Of a DNA stretch of 64,000 nt, positions 36,001 to 46,534 are shown one piece after another. How positions within the stretch are numbered: the stretch's first letter is position 1; each line of letters begins with the position of its first letter. A program made the translations under genes and the position numbers. This DNA is from Pyrenochaeta sp. MPI-SDFR-AT-0127 (taxonomy: Eukaryota > Ascomycota > Dothideomycetes > Pleosporales > Cucurbitariaceae), in assembly GCA_020747015.1 (NCBI GenBank), contig JAGTJM010000041.1, positions 124,001 to 188,000 on the forward strand, read 5' to 3'. The notes below the pieces were generated by a model. That model had not been told where the DNA came from, ran no database searches, and saw nothing but the letters and a program-made list of their open reading frames with translations.

Positions 36001-37447
36001 TGGACTTGTTCGGACGCTTCTTCATCGGGATCTGCCAGGTTGTCAAGAAGATCAAAGACGGCTCCTGCCGCAGCGATAGCTTTGACAAAAAGTGGCATGT
36101 TTGGGCCGAGGGCCATGGTCCCACCAAGCCCAATGAGTGTGGCGAAAAAGACGCTGCGATGCGATTAGTATCATGCGAAAATGGGAAATTGTGCAGCATA
36201 CGAGAGAATTCGACCGGGGTCTGAGATGCGGCCACTAATGTAGAGATAGGCACCGAACCAAAAGCCGATGGCCCAGGCAATGAACATGAAGAAGTACTGG
36301 GCGGCAAACATCATGCCGACAAAAGGACCCTTCTTCTTGCCCACCTTCTCTGCCTGCGCCAAGATGGAGTCGTACTTTGCCAGAAACTTGTTGACTGCGC
36401 CAAAAGCCACGACCGTCTTGATGCTGGTGAGCGCATCTTCCGCGACGAGGCTGCATTCCTCGTATCGCTTCAGCAGCAGGCCCTCGAATTTCTGGTCATT
36501 GCCCACAATGAAGCCCATTAATGCCATGGTGATGAGAACAACGCCGAGCATGACCAGAGTCAGCTGCCAAGATTGCGAAAAGGCGACGGCAAAGGCAGAG
36601 ACGAGCATGGACAAAGCTTGTATGATGACCCCAGCACGATCTGCGAGGGCGGCTTGGATCGAGTTGCATTGTGCGGTAATGGTGTTGGACAGGCTGCCGG
36701 GGGTCCGGGCATCGTGGTAGGCCACGCTTCGATGCAGGACGCGGCGAAGACACTAGTGCGCAGTCAGCTATGTCCTGCGTCGTCGCCATGCAATGCGCGG
36801 CATTCATACCGTGAGTCGCAGCGCCTGGACGGTGCGGTTTGCTGCAAAGGTGAAGCCCAGTCCCCAGACGTAGACGAGCTATTGCAGGATGAGTTAGCTG
36901 CCGTGCTTGCACGTGTAGTGGCCGTGGGCGCAACCTACTGTGAACTTGCCAATGAACAGGTACACAAACCAGAGGCTACATGGTGTGTTGTCAGCGCAGA
37001 GTCGAGCTACCAGTATGTGGTGATGGGCCAGACGCACGTGTTGGCCGAGATCTGGCGCATAAAGGCGCCGGCAGACTCGGTGCTGGCATCGCTCCCGAAG
37101 CCGGTGATGTTGGCGGTTAGGCGGCCGAGGATCAGGGCCATGAGCGGCATGGCTGGGGTGTCGCTGGGTGGTAAGCAGCTAGTCACACGCGGGGAACCGG
37201 CTGGTGGGCGCCACACCGCACTACTTACCCGCTCCCGTCGCTAGGGCGGCGACGACACATGCAAGCTGGACGGCGCGGTCGAGACGAGTGCTGAAGGCGA
37301 GGACGCGCTGGCAGTCCTGTGAGCAGCTGGAGGAGTCTGGTGTTTAGTTGGCTATACACGTACCAGCAGTGTCTTGAGGCTCGCTTTGGGGGCGGCGTCA
37401 TCCTGGTCTTTGTCGCCCTGGACGCTCTTGTTGCCCTTCTTGGCCAT
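33075..37447 (-). CDS. Full-size ABCB multidrug-type transporter (SirA-like)
   Basis: About 1,250-1,300 residues in roughly ten exons, starting at 37447 (MAKKGNK). Layout is TMD1-NBD1-TMD2-NBD2. NBD1 has Walker A GPSGAGKST, signature LSGGQKQR and Walker B FLLMDEATSALD. NBD2 has GSSGSGKST, LSGGQKQR and ILLLDEPTSALD, and ends with THRLNTIRHAD (switch His). Both ATP sites keep their key residues. ETP clusters carry either an MFS (GliA) or an ABC pump (SirA) for efflux and self-protection, and this is the only transporter in the cluster. A GliZ-type site lies about 320 bases upstream. Some exon borders in the first TMD are assigned by frame only. Confidence 0.92.
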
Positions 37448-37624
37448 GGTGCAGCTCTCTCCCAGTCGCGAAAAGTGGATGCAATGAGCGAGCGAGCTGG
37501 CAGCGCTGGGTGCAGCAGGTGAGTGGGCAGAGAGATGCAGCGCAGGAGTGGTTTGGAAATTGTGTTTGTGTTTTTGATTGACACGCTGTACTACTCGTGA
37601 CCCCCTTTGGCCCTCCCACAAGTG

Positions 37625-37654
37625 TCCGACAAAAGTTTCCGACAAGTGTCCGAC
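37625..37654. promoter_or_regulatory. Three TCCGAC half-sites
   Basis: TCCGAC repeats at 37625-37630, 37638-37643 and 37649-37654, spaced 13 and 11 bases, in the ABC transporter promoter. They equal one arm of the GliZ-type palindrome and may be accessory sites. Confidence 0.4.
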
Positions 37655-37767
37655 CAATCATGTGACCTTCCCCTCTCCAAGTGCCCACGAGGAGCTGCTT
37701 GCTGTGTACGTCGTGGCCCCTCTTGCATTGTCCTCCTTTCCTGCAGGCAATGTTCGACAGACAACCC

Positions 37768-37778
37768 TCGGTCACCGA
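37768..37778. promoter_or_regulatory. GliZ-type site TCGGTCACCGA
   Basis: Exact TCGGN3CCGA between the ABC transporter start and the 3' end of the next P450, 321 bases upstream of the transporter ATG. Confidence 0.75.
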
Positions 37779-37859
37779 CAACAGGCTGCACGATTACGTT
37801 TGCAATGTTGGACTAGCAGACAAAGTCACCGACAAACTGCGTCTCCACGCGCTTCCAGA

Positions 37860-39709
37860 CTATGCCCGGTGCCGGAACACAATCTTTGCTTGGTACGGCG
37901 GCAGCAGCTGGCCAGGCATGACGATATTGTCTGGCTTCCCCTTCAGCACGTCCTCAAACTCTGCGTCGTACCGCATAATCAGCTTTGCGAACAGAATCTG
38001 CGACCATCGAATGCCGATGTGGCGGCCAGGACATATTCCAGACCCGTAGCCGTACACGAGGAACTTGTTGCTCGTCGTCGTCGACCTGGTCGTGACGGTG
38101 TTGCTCGCCTCGTCGTAGAACCTCCACGGGTTGAACTCACTCGCCTTCTCGTAGTAGTCTTCGTCGTTGTGGATCATCCATGCCGGGCTCGTGATGATGC
38201 TGCCGGGACGCAGCCGCAGTCCATCCGCCGTCTTGAGCTGCATGGGCTGCCGAACCGAGCGGGTCATACTGACTGATGATTGTTAGCCAACGAACGATTC
38301 CTTGTGGGGCGCACATACATAATGTTGGGCCATCCACCCGCAGAACCTCCCGTGTAAAGCTATCCAACCGAGGCAGCGAGCTCATGGCCTGATCTGTCCA
38401 TTCTCCTCCACTAGCTTCGAGTGCAGTGGATATCTCCTTGCGCAGTGGCTCAACGATATGCTTGTGACGCATCGTTTCGAAGAGCAGCTGTACGACAAGA
38501 CAGACCACTGGCCCTGCACTGTCAAACCCAGTGAAGATAATTTCATCCTCAAAAATATCCATCTGCCGCTCCTCTTCGTCCTTGTCCACAGATTGCGCAT
38601 CTCGCTTGATCTGCCCAGTCTCGGCTTTGACGTCAAGGATTGCTTGCAGCAGAGTAGGTTCTCTCTTCGACTTGTCTCCTCTGCGCCATGCATCAACAAC
38701 TCTGCGAATTTCCGGCCCCACCTCACTCTTCAACGTCTTGAGGCTCGCACGAATCTTGGCGCCGTGGGGTGACAGATACCAGTATATCTTCCGGATTGGG
38801 GCCGGCAGCCAAAAGTACATGTGTGCAAACGCTGGTGCTTGCAGGCAATAGTACTCAATTGCCTCGGTGTATGCTCGATTCCTGGCAAACTCTGGGCCCA
38901 CGAGAAATGCTGCGGCCACGACGTGTGTCAAGTGCCAGATGCCAAGGAAAGCAGGGAAGGCCTCTTGATCTGAGCAAAGCATGAGTCTTTACCGTATGTA
39001 CTGTGGTGGCACAACCTACCTTGAGCAAACTGATCGAAATATTCTGGAATCGTCTCATCGCTCTGCTTGACCACAGCCTGATGTAATTCCTCTGCTTCAT
39101 TAGCTTCTCCATCCCTTGCATGTGAAGACATTACAAACTCATATGCTTATTCACCAACAGCCTCACAGCATCGATATGGCTCCGGCCCAGAATCTTCGTA
39201 TGCAGCCAAAAATGATAACTCTGCTTCGTCAGCAACACCCAGCACAACACCTCCCCAAGCACGAAACCTACATCGTTCACCGCATGCAAGAAGCTCAGCT
39301 TCTCCGGTCCCACATTCTTAATCTCCTCTTCTGTCCCCGGAGGCACTACAATCACGAAATCGTCGTTTTGCTGCCACACCGCATACGGCTTGGCTTGCTT
39401 GCTGAACTGTATTTTCTTAGCACAAAACTCTCATATTACTTAAGTTTGATAGATGCCCACTTTGTCGTATCCTGCTTGGAACAATGCCCGGTAGTTAATT
39501 GGCTTCGTGCGCAAGCGTCGCCATAGGTGCGGCGCGTCACCCACTATCGGTACCCCGCCTAGATGCCGCTTTTTCTGCTGGTTGTTTAGATAGTCGAGCA
39601 CGAGTATCGTGATAATCATAGCCACCCCAATGAAAGCGCTGTTGGCGATGGGCTGGGCAAGGAACGACCCGGATAGCCACATCCCTCCTCCAGTTACGGG
39701 TTGTAGCAT
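37860..39709 (-). CDS. Cytochrome P450 (ETP cluster, P450-2), possible frameshift
   Basis: Multi-exon P450 starting at 39709 with an N-terminal membrane segment (about residues 22-38). It keeps EDEIIFTGFDSAGP (I-helix), FTREVLRVDGP (ExxR) and the haem loop YGYGSGICPGRH, and resembles the ent-kaurene-oxidase-like fungal P450s. Near 39110-39140 the reading frame that carries ILGRSHIDAVRLLVNKHM must change by one base to join the next P450-like segment. I found no intron of credible length there, so this is either a real frameshift, a sequence error or an exon layout I could not resolve. If intact it would be a tailoring oxidase. A GliZ-type site lies 172 bases upstream. Confidence 0.8.
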
Positions 39710-40379
39710 GTTTTGATGGAGAGGGTGTGAGCAAGACAGGTTATGAATATAAGCTTTTTAAACGAATTTGATTCTACTTCAATTCCTTCTTTTGCTTTCC
39801 TACTTCATATTTTGGTAGTCGCACCTGTTGATATGCTGTTCTGCTTCTGGTTGCTGTGTGCTGACGTGCGTGCGGACTAGTCGGTCACCGATCCAATCGT
39901 GTCGAGTATAACGTGCAGCCTCGCTACTCGGATTCCGGGCTTACACTCGTCATAGATTGTGATTGTAAAGGAGGCTTCTTTATTGGAAATTAGATGCCAG
40001 ATGCTGGTCATGAGCCTCGCTATCAAGGTAGCCATGCCTCTGTCACCATTTCCCCACATGTGGAGCATCCTCGAGCGTGAGGCGGAGGGTGTAGCGCAGA
40101 TTAAGTTGTCCATCAAAACTCAAATTGGGTATGCTTAAGCTTTGTCTAGAAGCTTATTAGGCAGATTATTACAAGGGTTTGTCTTACCAGGTCTCGGAGA
40201 GGTCAACTCGAGTCGACACTAAAGCCCTTGATAACAATTAGTTAATAATAGAATTTCTTTTATGAAGTCATGCTAAGACTAATTGTGCCATCCGCGCGTA
40301 AATGACGCTATACGGACCATAAGACGCCTACAAAACATGCAAAAAAAGACCCTCTCCAACCCCCCAAAATTCCCCCAAT
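39710..40379. promoter_or_regulatory. P450-2 promoter and regulator 3' flank
   Basis: 670 bases holding the P450-2 promoter and the 3' end of the Zn2Cys6 regulator gene. Apart from the GliZ-type site nothing else is recognised. Confidence 0.5.
39881..39891. promoter_or_regulatory. GliZ-type site TCGGTCACCGA
   Basis: Exact TCGGN3CCGA, 172 bases upstream of the P450-2 ATG. Confidence 0.75.
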
Positions 40380-41816
40380 TTAGTCCTTTGCACTCCACAA
40401 TTCCACCCATCCCAAAATCGTCTTCACATCGCGAGCAATGTTGCCCATCAGCGCCGACGCACCTTCTGCAAAACAGTCCTGCCCAACCCCATGCACAAGC
40501 TTCTCGCGCTCCTCGACCAGAACGAGGAACTTGGAAAACCGCGCTTGCAGCATCTCCCGCAGATAGCGGCGCTTGGCCCGCGCTGGCACTTTGAAATTCC
40601 CAATGTACAGACTGCTGGATTCGGGAGACGGCTCGCTGGCTAGACGCGACCGACTTGTTCCGCTGGATTGGCTGGCCCGTCTGGTTCCCGTCATGAACTC
40701 ATCGTGGACCGTCTTTTGCATAAGGTCTAGCACAATCCTGACGCTGACCATTGCGAATAAGTAAGCGATACTGTCCTGTCCGCAGCTCTTGCACCGGTGC
40801 AGTCTGGACAGACACTCGTTGGTCTCTCTTTCCATGACGAGAACGCTGCCAATGGGGATCAGCCCACGGCTCTTTTGTTTTGATTTCAGTCCCCGAATGC
40901 GACGCAACAGCGCTGAAAAGCATTCACAATTCGCCCGGCTCAGGTCCTTTCTTGCTCCATCTTCGAAAAAGAACGGAAAGTCATCGCTGGGGCTGGGGTA
41001 AGTTGGGTTTCGGCTTACTGCGCCTCTCTCTCTGCGCTGATCTTGGGGTGCGTTCTGGAGAAAGTCGAGCCCGCTGCCCAACGTCTGGTTTAGTGATGAT
41101 ACGTTCTCCAGGATAGAGGTAAAGTCTGATTGGGGAAACTTGTCTGACTGTATACCCGCAGAGCGCACGGAGCTGTTCCCTGAATTGTCCTGCTGCAGCA
41201 GAGACTCGGTATCAACGAAGCAGAATAAATCTTGGGCGCTCATCTCCATCATCGCAGGGGAAAGAAGATTGGTGTTCTCGACTTGATCTGTATAGCCTAT
41301 CATGTTTGCCTGCCTGTCGTCTGACATGGTCGAGTCTTCAATGGATCCAAGCATCGTGGGAAAGCCGAAGCTATTGTCCATTTCGAAAGGGGAAGAAACC
41401 GCGGGAAAAGTCAAAGAATCACCTGAGGGCTGCGAGCTGGCTGCCTCGCTAGAGTCGCTCATTACCGGGAGCTCGAAATTCGTCGTTACAGGAGTCCAGA
41501 CATCTGGCCCCTGGGTTGGCTCTGGCAATGGAACTCTGCTTGCTTCGCCATTCTCTGGTCCCTTTCTCTTCTCGCGTGGACGGCCCTTACGATGTGAGAC
41601 GCTATATACGCAGTCTAACTGCTTAACGGAACATCTGCGACAGGACGGCTTCTGAGAACCACACTTGATCTTCGCAGCGTGGCAAATATCGCACGACATC
41701 CGATACTTTAGCCTCCGCCCTGGGGCGTCTTGTTCGGGCATTTGCGGTGTGTGGCTTGGAGTTGACAGGTGTCTCTGAAGGGCACTCCCACGGCCGCCCA
41801 CTCTGTATCCTGCCAC
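40380..41816 (-). CDS. AflR-type Zn(II)2Cys6 cluster regulator (GliZ/SirZ-like)
   Basis: 478 residues, single exon. A likelier start is the internal ATG at 41741. The zinc cluster begins CDICHAAKIKCG, with the usual six cysteines, followed by the AflR-family basic linker YSVSHRKGRPREK. The C-terminal half has the AflR-type regulatory domain (Cys pair in NCECFSALL, HRCKSCGQD, late REMLQARFSKFLVLVEE). AflR-family dimers bind TCGN5CGA, and TCGGN3CCGA is a subset of that. It is therefore the prime candidate for binding the ten such sites in the ETP cluster. One site (42033) lies in its own upstream region, consistent with autoregulation. Confidence 0.9.
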   Translation of the reverse strand: MAGYRVGGRGSALQRHLSTPSHTPQMPEQDAPGRRLKYRMSCDICHAAKIKCGSQKPSCRRCSVKQLDCVYSVSHRKGRPREKRKGPENGEASRVPLPEPTQGPDVWTPVTTNFELPVMSDSSEAASSQPSGDSLTFPAVSSPFEMDNSFGFPTMLGSIEDSTMSDDRQANMIGYTDQVENTNLLSPAMMEMSAQDLFCFVDTESLLQQDNSGNSSVRSAGIQSDKFPQSDFTSILENVSSLNQTLGSGLDFLQNAPQDQRRERGAVSRNPTYPSPSDDFPFFFEDGARKDLSRANCECFSALLRRIRGLKSKQKSRGLIPIGSVLVMERETNECLSRLHRCKSCGQDSIAYLFAMVSVRIVLDLMQKTVHDEFMTGTRRASQSSGTSRSRLASEPSPESSSLYIGNFKVPARAKRRYLREMLQARFSKFLVLVEEREKLVHGVGQDCFAEGASALMGNIARDVKTILGWVELWSAKD

Positions 41817-42646
41817 AGATTAGTGACATTGAACTCGGCGTTTGTAGTGCAAGACAATCTTTCCCGTATTGCAGGGCATGGCCAAGGCTCGCAGGATGCA
41901 AGATATATTAGTCGCACACCTTCTCAGCACCCCCGTTACACTTTCGTACACGACGTACTTTTACTGCAGTCAGCAATTGCCTCGCCGCTCTGCATCTTAT
42001 CTCGTTGCATCAGGTTCGACAAACTGCACTGGTCGGCCGCCGAGTCCCACCTATGCGACACACTCTGAGTTAAGGAAAGCGCTGAAGGGCTGTGGGACCC
42101 CTGTACTTCCACGTGATCGTGAGATGTGGCACGGCGCTACTTTAGAGTCATGGCGGCAGGGCGTGAGCCTCTCGACCTGCAAACATCGACAACCACCGCC
42201 CTCCAACCGTTACCTTGCGAGAAATCACACCTTGACAATCGGAACGGGCCGTCGCGAAGTTCCCGAACGGCAATTCGAGCCAACCGCCCACGTCGGGTGG
42301 CTGCTGACTTTCCCCGCGCCCAGAACGGCGTCGCCGAGTGTAACACCAATTAAAGGAATCTCTGTTCCCGTGGCGTCTTCATCAAGTACATGTTGCTGCT
42401 GCAGAAATTCATCCCGCAGGACTGCACGCAGCGTCAGTGGCGGAATCAACAGCTCTCGGATGGATCCCGATCATTGTGCCCACTCTGCCAACCGCTAGCA
42501 GGGGTCAAATTCTGCTTACCTGGAAAAATGGTTCACGCATGGATTTATTTTAGCACGGTGCTCACAGCAAAATGTTCAGCTAGCAACCCGATAAGGCACA
42601 ATAGCATTCAATCCCTGCTAGCGGTCGACAAAGGTGGGCTGAAAGT
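41817..42646. promoter_or_regulatory. Divergent promoter of the two AflR-domain genes
   Basis: 830 bases between the two divergent regulator-like genes. I looked on the plus strand for a zinc-cluster exon belonging to the right-hand gene and found none. A GliZ-type site sits in the middle. Confidence 0.5.
42033..42043. promoter_or_regulatory. GliZ-type site TCGGCCGCCGA
   Basis: Exact TCGGN3CCGA, 217 bases upstream of the regulator's upstream ATG (292 from the internal one) and in the divergent promoter. Confidence 0.7.
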
Positions 42647-43369
42647 ATGGTTCATGGAACTGCTTGGCCTACCATTTCTGAGACGTGTTTGAGAAACGCC
42701 GTTCTTACTCCCAGCTCTATCTCTTCTGCGATAATGCAATCAAACAGCTGCAAATGCCCTCTAAACAACCTGCAGCGAATGGGTGACCATCTAGGTCGAG
42801 ACTCGCTTCCAGTTGACAAGATCTTACAATTCGGTTCCGAGTTTTCCGCCCATCTACAGACCATCATCGAGTGCGAGACCTGCGTTGCGACAAAACGCGT
42901 AGCCAACACATTATCTCAAATCACATTCCGACTGATATGTTTCTACGAGGCTGCTTATGTAGATGCTGTCGACAACCTGTCAAGCGACGTCAGTTCAACA
43001 AGCTCATCAAGCGGCTCAAAATCCCTACCAACTTCCCCTCTCTCATCACAAGGTAGAGGCTACTCTCCAACCCCACCAGCACTCCAACGTCATCCTGGTT
43101 GCAAGTCGGTCGCCCGAGAGATGAAACTTGGCGAGATGCTCATCGACGGTTTGGAGGGACGACTCCTCGTTCGAGTGGTGCTGATGGACGCATGCTTGGA
43201 CCTCAATAAGAAGATACAGGAATGGAAGGCTAGGATGGAGGAGTCTCTAGATTTGGAGGACCAGCAGTACCTCGCACAGTACAATGCGGTGATTGGCCGT
43301 TGTCTTGACCGGCTGGCCAATCTTATTGGCCTCTTGCGTCTTGATGCCCTTTCTTCGGATCGGTCATGA
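42647..43369 (+). CDS. AflR-domain protein lacking a zinc cluster
   Basis: 240-residue open frame resembling only the C-terminal regulatory domain of AflR-family factors: paired cysteines in SNSCKCPLNNL, LPVDKILQFGSEFSAHLQTI, an ECETC motif, a Ser-rich low-complexity insert (about 105-145), and MKLGEMLIDGLEGRLLVRVVL. The same layout is seen in the C-terminal half of the divergent full-length regulator. No C-x2-C-x6-C DNA-binding module was found upstream in any frame. It may be a truncated paralogue, a gene with an unrecognised first exon, or a functional partner that dimerises without binding DNA. The exact start is uncertain. Confidence 0.65.
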   Translation: MVHGTAWPTISETCLRNAVLTPSSISSAIMQSNSCKCPLNNLQRMGDHLGRDSLPVDKILQFGSEFSAHLQTIIECETCVATKRVANTLSQITFRLICFYEAAYVDAVDNLSSDVSSTSSSSGSKSLPTSPLSSQGRGYSPTPPALQRHPGCKSVAREMKLGEMLIDGLEGRLLVRVVLMDACLDLNKKIQEWKARMEESLDLEDQQYLAQYNAVIGRCLDRLANLIGLLRLDALSSDRS

Positions 43370-43797
43370 GCGCCGTAGGCCGACGTAGAGACATTGCTAG
43401 TGAATATTAGCCGCAGGAACCGTCGCCAAGCAAGAGGCTATCTCTTCGCCAAAAGCGCGCCACTCTACGAACTAGAAGTTGTGCAATCAGCCGCTTCAAT
43501 CAATTGCTACCGTTATTCTAGCTTGCACTGCCACTTTTGACATATTCAACTTGAAGTTTTCGGGTCATGTGTATCTGCTGGAACCAGCACTTTGAGACAG
43601 AAGGTGTGTAGTAGCCACAAGGCTATATGCAAGAAGCACTACGAGGGAATGCGGAGATGCTCGGAACGATACTCTACTAATCCGGATCTAGGATCAACTG
43701 GTTGGTCATGGAATGAGTAGACGTCCAAAACCATCGATCGTTGGTAGCTGGTGGTCGGTCACCGACCACCAGCTAGCTCAAAAACGCATCCCTTACA
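43370..43797. other. Promoter region of the GST gene
   Basis: 428 bases between the AflR-domain gene and the GST gene. The last 55 bases hold a long perfect palindrome around a GliZ-type site. Confidence 0.5.
43745..43775. promoter_or_regulatory. 31-base perfect palindrome containing a GliZ-type site
   Basis: Two 15-base arms (left arm TAGCTGGTGGTCGGT, 43745-43759) flank one central C at 43760 and are exact reverse complements. The core TCGGTCACCGA (43755-43765) is an exact TCGGN3CCGA. It ends 22 bases before the upstream GST ATG and about 130 before the internal one, so the internal ATG gives a more normal leader. Confidence 0.8.
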
Positions 43798-44724
43798 ATG
43801 TTTAGTTGCACTGTACGCCCGTTCAGCAAGAATACCGGCACTTCACCATTTGTTGACAAAGCACCGCTCACACTCGAAAGACTGTTCGTAACACAACCGC
43901 CAAACATGGGCATCAACAAGTACTCTGCAAAGTCTCTCGATGGTGATGTACCTGAAAAGCCGTTGGTGTTTGTAGTCGAAGGTCGTTACCAGAACTGGAT
44001 CAAACCTATCATCTTACTCGAATGCCTTGAGGCCAGTTATGATACAGCGTGCCTGGACGGGCCTGCGACGAGGACAGACTGGTATACCAAGATACACCCA
44101 CAAAGATACGTTCCAGCTCTGATCGATGCAAACAATGGCAATCGAGTCACCTCATGGGACAGTTCCCAGATTCTTCAATATCTGGCAAACAAGTATGACA
44201 AAAAGATGCTATGGGGTGGGTCAAGTGCGGCGGAGCAGCTCGAGATTGGCAATTGGCTGACATTTGAGACTGCTTCTCTTGGGTACAGTTGCCCAGCAAA
44301 CGTAATGCCCACTCATATCTGACTATCATAGACCAACAGCCAAGTACTGGGTTTGGTACGCTATACGAAAAGAGGAAGATCGTAACCCAAAAGCCCAAGA
44401 AAAGTAAGGTGTGAAACCTGCAGACGCATGGTCGCTCGCTAACAACCCCGCAGAATGCTGAATGATCTAAAGATCCAATACGGGATTCTGGACAGACACC
44501 TGTCCCAGCCTGGCCAACAGTGGTTAGGTCTTGCAGACCGACCAACCATTGCGGACATCGCCATTTACCCGTTTGCCGATGACCCGACGATGGCCCGCAT
44601 GGGCATAGATAAGACCGGGTTCCCGGCGCTGAAGTCATGGAGTGACAGATTTGCGAAGATCCCCGGCGTGGCAAAGGCTTATGCGGAGATGGATTCTCGT
44701 AAAGAGATCGAAATAGGGACTTGA
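43798..44724 (+). CDS. Glutathione S-transferase (GliG-like)
   Basis: 275 residues from three exons (43798-44282, 44332-44403, 44454-44724). Starting at the internal ATG at 43906 gives 239 residues, about the size of GliG. The thioredoxin-fold N-terminal domain includes HPQRYVPALID (cis-Pro) and SWDSSQILQYLANKY, matching the GSH-binding ES/DS motif. The helical C-terminal domain has LADRPTIADIAIYPF, the conserved N-capping region. In ETP pathways this enzyme adds glutathione to the hydroxylated diketopiperazine and so introduces sulfur. It sits beside the dipeptidase and near the GliK-like gene, which act on the same adduct. Confidence 0.9.
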
Positions 44725-45076
44725 AACTATTCTGTGATTGGATACAACATCTCAAAGGTTGTAGCAGAGTGTCAACTCGTGAGTAGTTAGCCCACAACTT
44801 TGTGTTAGATAGTTGCAATATCTTCGACAGACCGAGATCTACCAACATTGTAAACCTAATTTTCCATTGCTTCAGGCCAACTTTTGGTGGCTCGGTGACC
44901 GAAGGTCTGCTGTGTGACCTCATTTCCTCAACATTGCAGACGGACTGCGGGAGGCTAGGACCAGCCTTTCCTTAGCAGCACGGCTGAGAACATTTCGAAC
45001 TTACTCGACTAGCACTTACACTCCAAAGCAACATCTGCCTAGACGCTTTGTCAGCTCGCTTTGATCTTCCGTGCCA
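44725..45076. other. Dipeptidase promoter
   Basis: 352 bases between the GST stop and the dipeptidase start. Only a GliZ-type site is recognised. Confidence 0.5.
44892..44902. promoter_or_regulatory. GliZ-type site TCGGTGACCGA
   Basis: Exact TCGGN3CCGA, 175 bases upstream of the dipeptidase ATG. Confidence 0.75.
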
Positions 45077-46482
45077 ATGTATCCCACCAATTATCTTGAT
45101 CGAGCGCAGCAGTTGCTTGCAGATGTGCCACTGATAGGTAACGGACACTAGAACCCATTGCCAAATCCAATGACTAACCTTACCAGATGGACATAACGAT
45201 TTCCCGTACATGATTCGCGGCTGGCATCTAGGACGTATTGCAGATTCAGAGGTTGATGCAGAGCGTATGCCGATCGCGCATACAGACATTACACGGCTGC
45301 GAAAAGGATGTGTTGGAGCTGTATTCTGGAGCGCATATGTACCCTGGTGAGCACATTGTGGCTTTATTTGGCTTTTGTTTACTGATGCAGAACCAATCAG
45401 TCCGGAGCCAAGTGCAAATAACGACTTCTCCACTGCCGCCCATTACGAGAGCCTATACGCCACTCTCCAGCAAATTGACATAATCAATTCTCTAATCGAG
45501 AAATACCCTCATGCACTTGGCCTGGCGCAAAGCTCAAAGGAAGTATGGGATATTTTCAAATCTGGACGCATAGCGGGTTTGATTGGAGTCGAAGGTCTAC
45601 ATCAAATTGCCAACAGTGCAAGTGTCCTCAGAACTTTTCGTCGCCTCGGCGTTCGATACATCACCTTGACTCACGATAGCAATAATATTTATGCCGATTC
45701 GACGGTAAGGCCTCCCGTCTTGCAATTTCATCTGGTTGCGACTGACCGTGTCTTCAGAATGCCAGGGAGCCTGCCCACCACGGCTTATCCAAAGAGGGCA
45801 TCGCGATAGTGAAAGAGATGAATAGAATTGGGATGTAAGTGATCGCCTACTAGAACTACCAAAGCTAACTTCAGAAGGGTCGTCGATCTGTCGCATACAT
45901 CTGTGGCTACTCAAAAGCAAGTACTAGCGTTGACCAAGGCACCGGTGATTTTTTCACATTCATCCTGGTAAGGAATCCAATATCAGAGGCATGAGTGTAA
46001 GATACTGATACAAACCAAGCTCTGCGTTGACAAAACATCCACGAAACAGTCCAGACGAGGTTTTAGACGCACTCAAAGCGAATGGTGGAGTTTTCATGGT
46101 GACCTTCTTACGCAAGCTGACCGATGCCGATAATCCAACGCTTGAAAAAGTAGCGGATCACATACAGCATGTAGGAGAGCGGATTGGTTATGAGCACGTT
46201 GGAATCGGCTCTGATTTCGATGGAACGATGCAGACGGCGTCGGGTTTGGATGATGTTTCAATGTTCCCATACCTCATTGCTGAGCTCCTCAAAAGAGGAG
46301 TGGAGGAAGCATCAATTAAAGCTCTGGCTGGACTTAATGTCCTTCGTGTCCTGGACGCTGTTGATCAAGTGTCTGAGAGTATGATGACGCGAAATGTAGA
46401 AATGCTACAGGACACGATTGAACCTGTGTGGGGCGACGAGATACGAAACGAAGTCAGGAAAGTGCGTGGTATTTATGATTAA
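45077..46482 (+). CDS. Membrane-dipeptidase-type metallopeptidase M19 (GliJ-like)
   Basis: 385 residues from six exons (45077-45137, 45187-45346, 45401-45704, 45758-45834, 45875-45967, 46020-46482), all in phase. M19 marks are DGHNDFPYMIRG (first metal-binding HxD), VEGLHQI (bridging Glu), LTHDSNN, VVDLSHTS, a FSHSSC His, and IGSDFDG near the C-terminus. No signal peptide or anchor is seen, unlike mammalian renal dipeptidase. In gliotoxin and sirodesmin pathways GliJ/SirJ cleaves Cys-Gly bonds of the bis-glutathione adduct after removal of glutamate. Location between the GliG- and GliK-like genes supports this role. Confidence 0.92.
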
Positions 46483-46534
46483 GATTAGCTCTCAAATTGA
46501 AGCTTTGTAGGCAATATTTTGAATGAGCATGTTA

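Noticed and set aside
36573..37244. 223-residue plus-strand frame opposite the ABC transporter
   Set aside because: Antisense shadow of the first transmembrane domain exons.
41869..42498. Frame in the divergent regulator promoter as the missing zinc-cluster exon
   Set aside because: It has no C-x2-C-x6-C pattern and its codons look random.
45650..45660. TCGGCGTTCGA as a further GliZ-type site
   Set aside because: It has one mismatch and lies inside the dipeptidase coding sequence.
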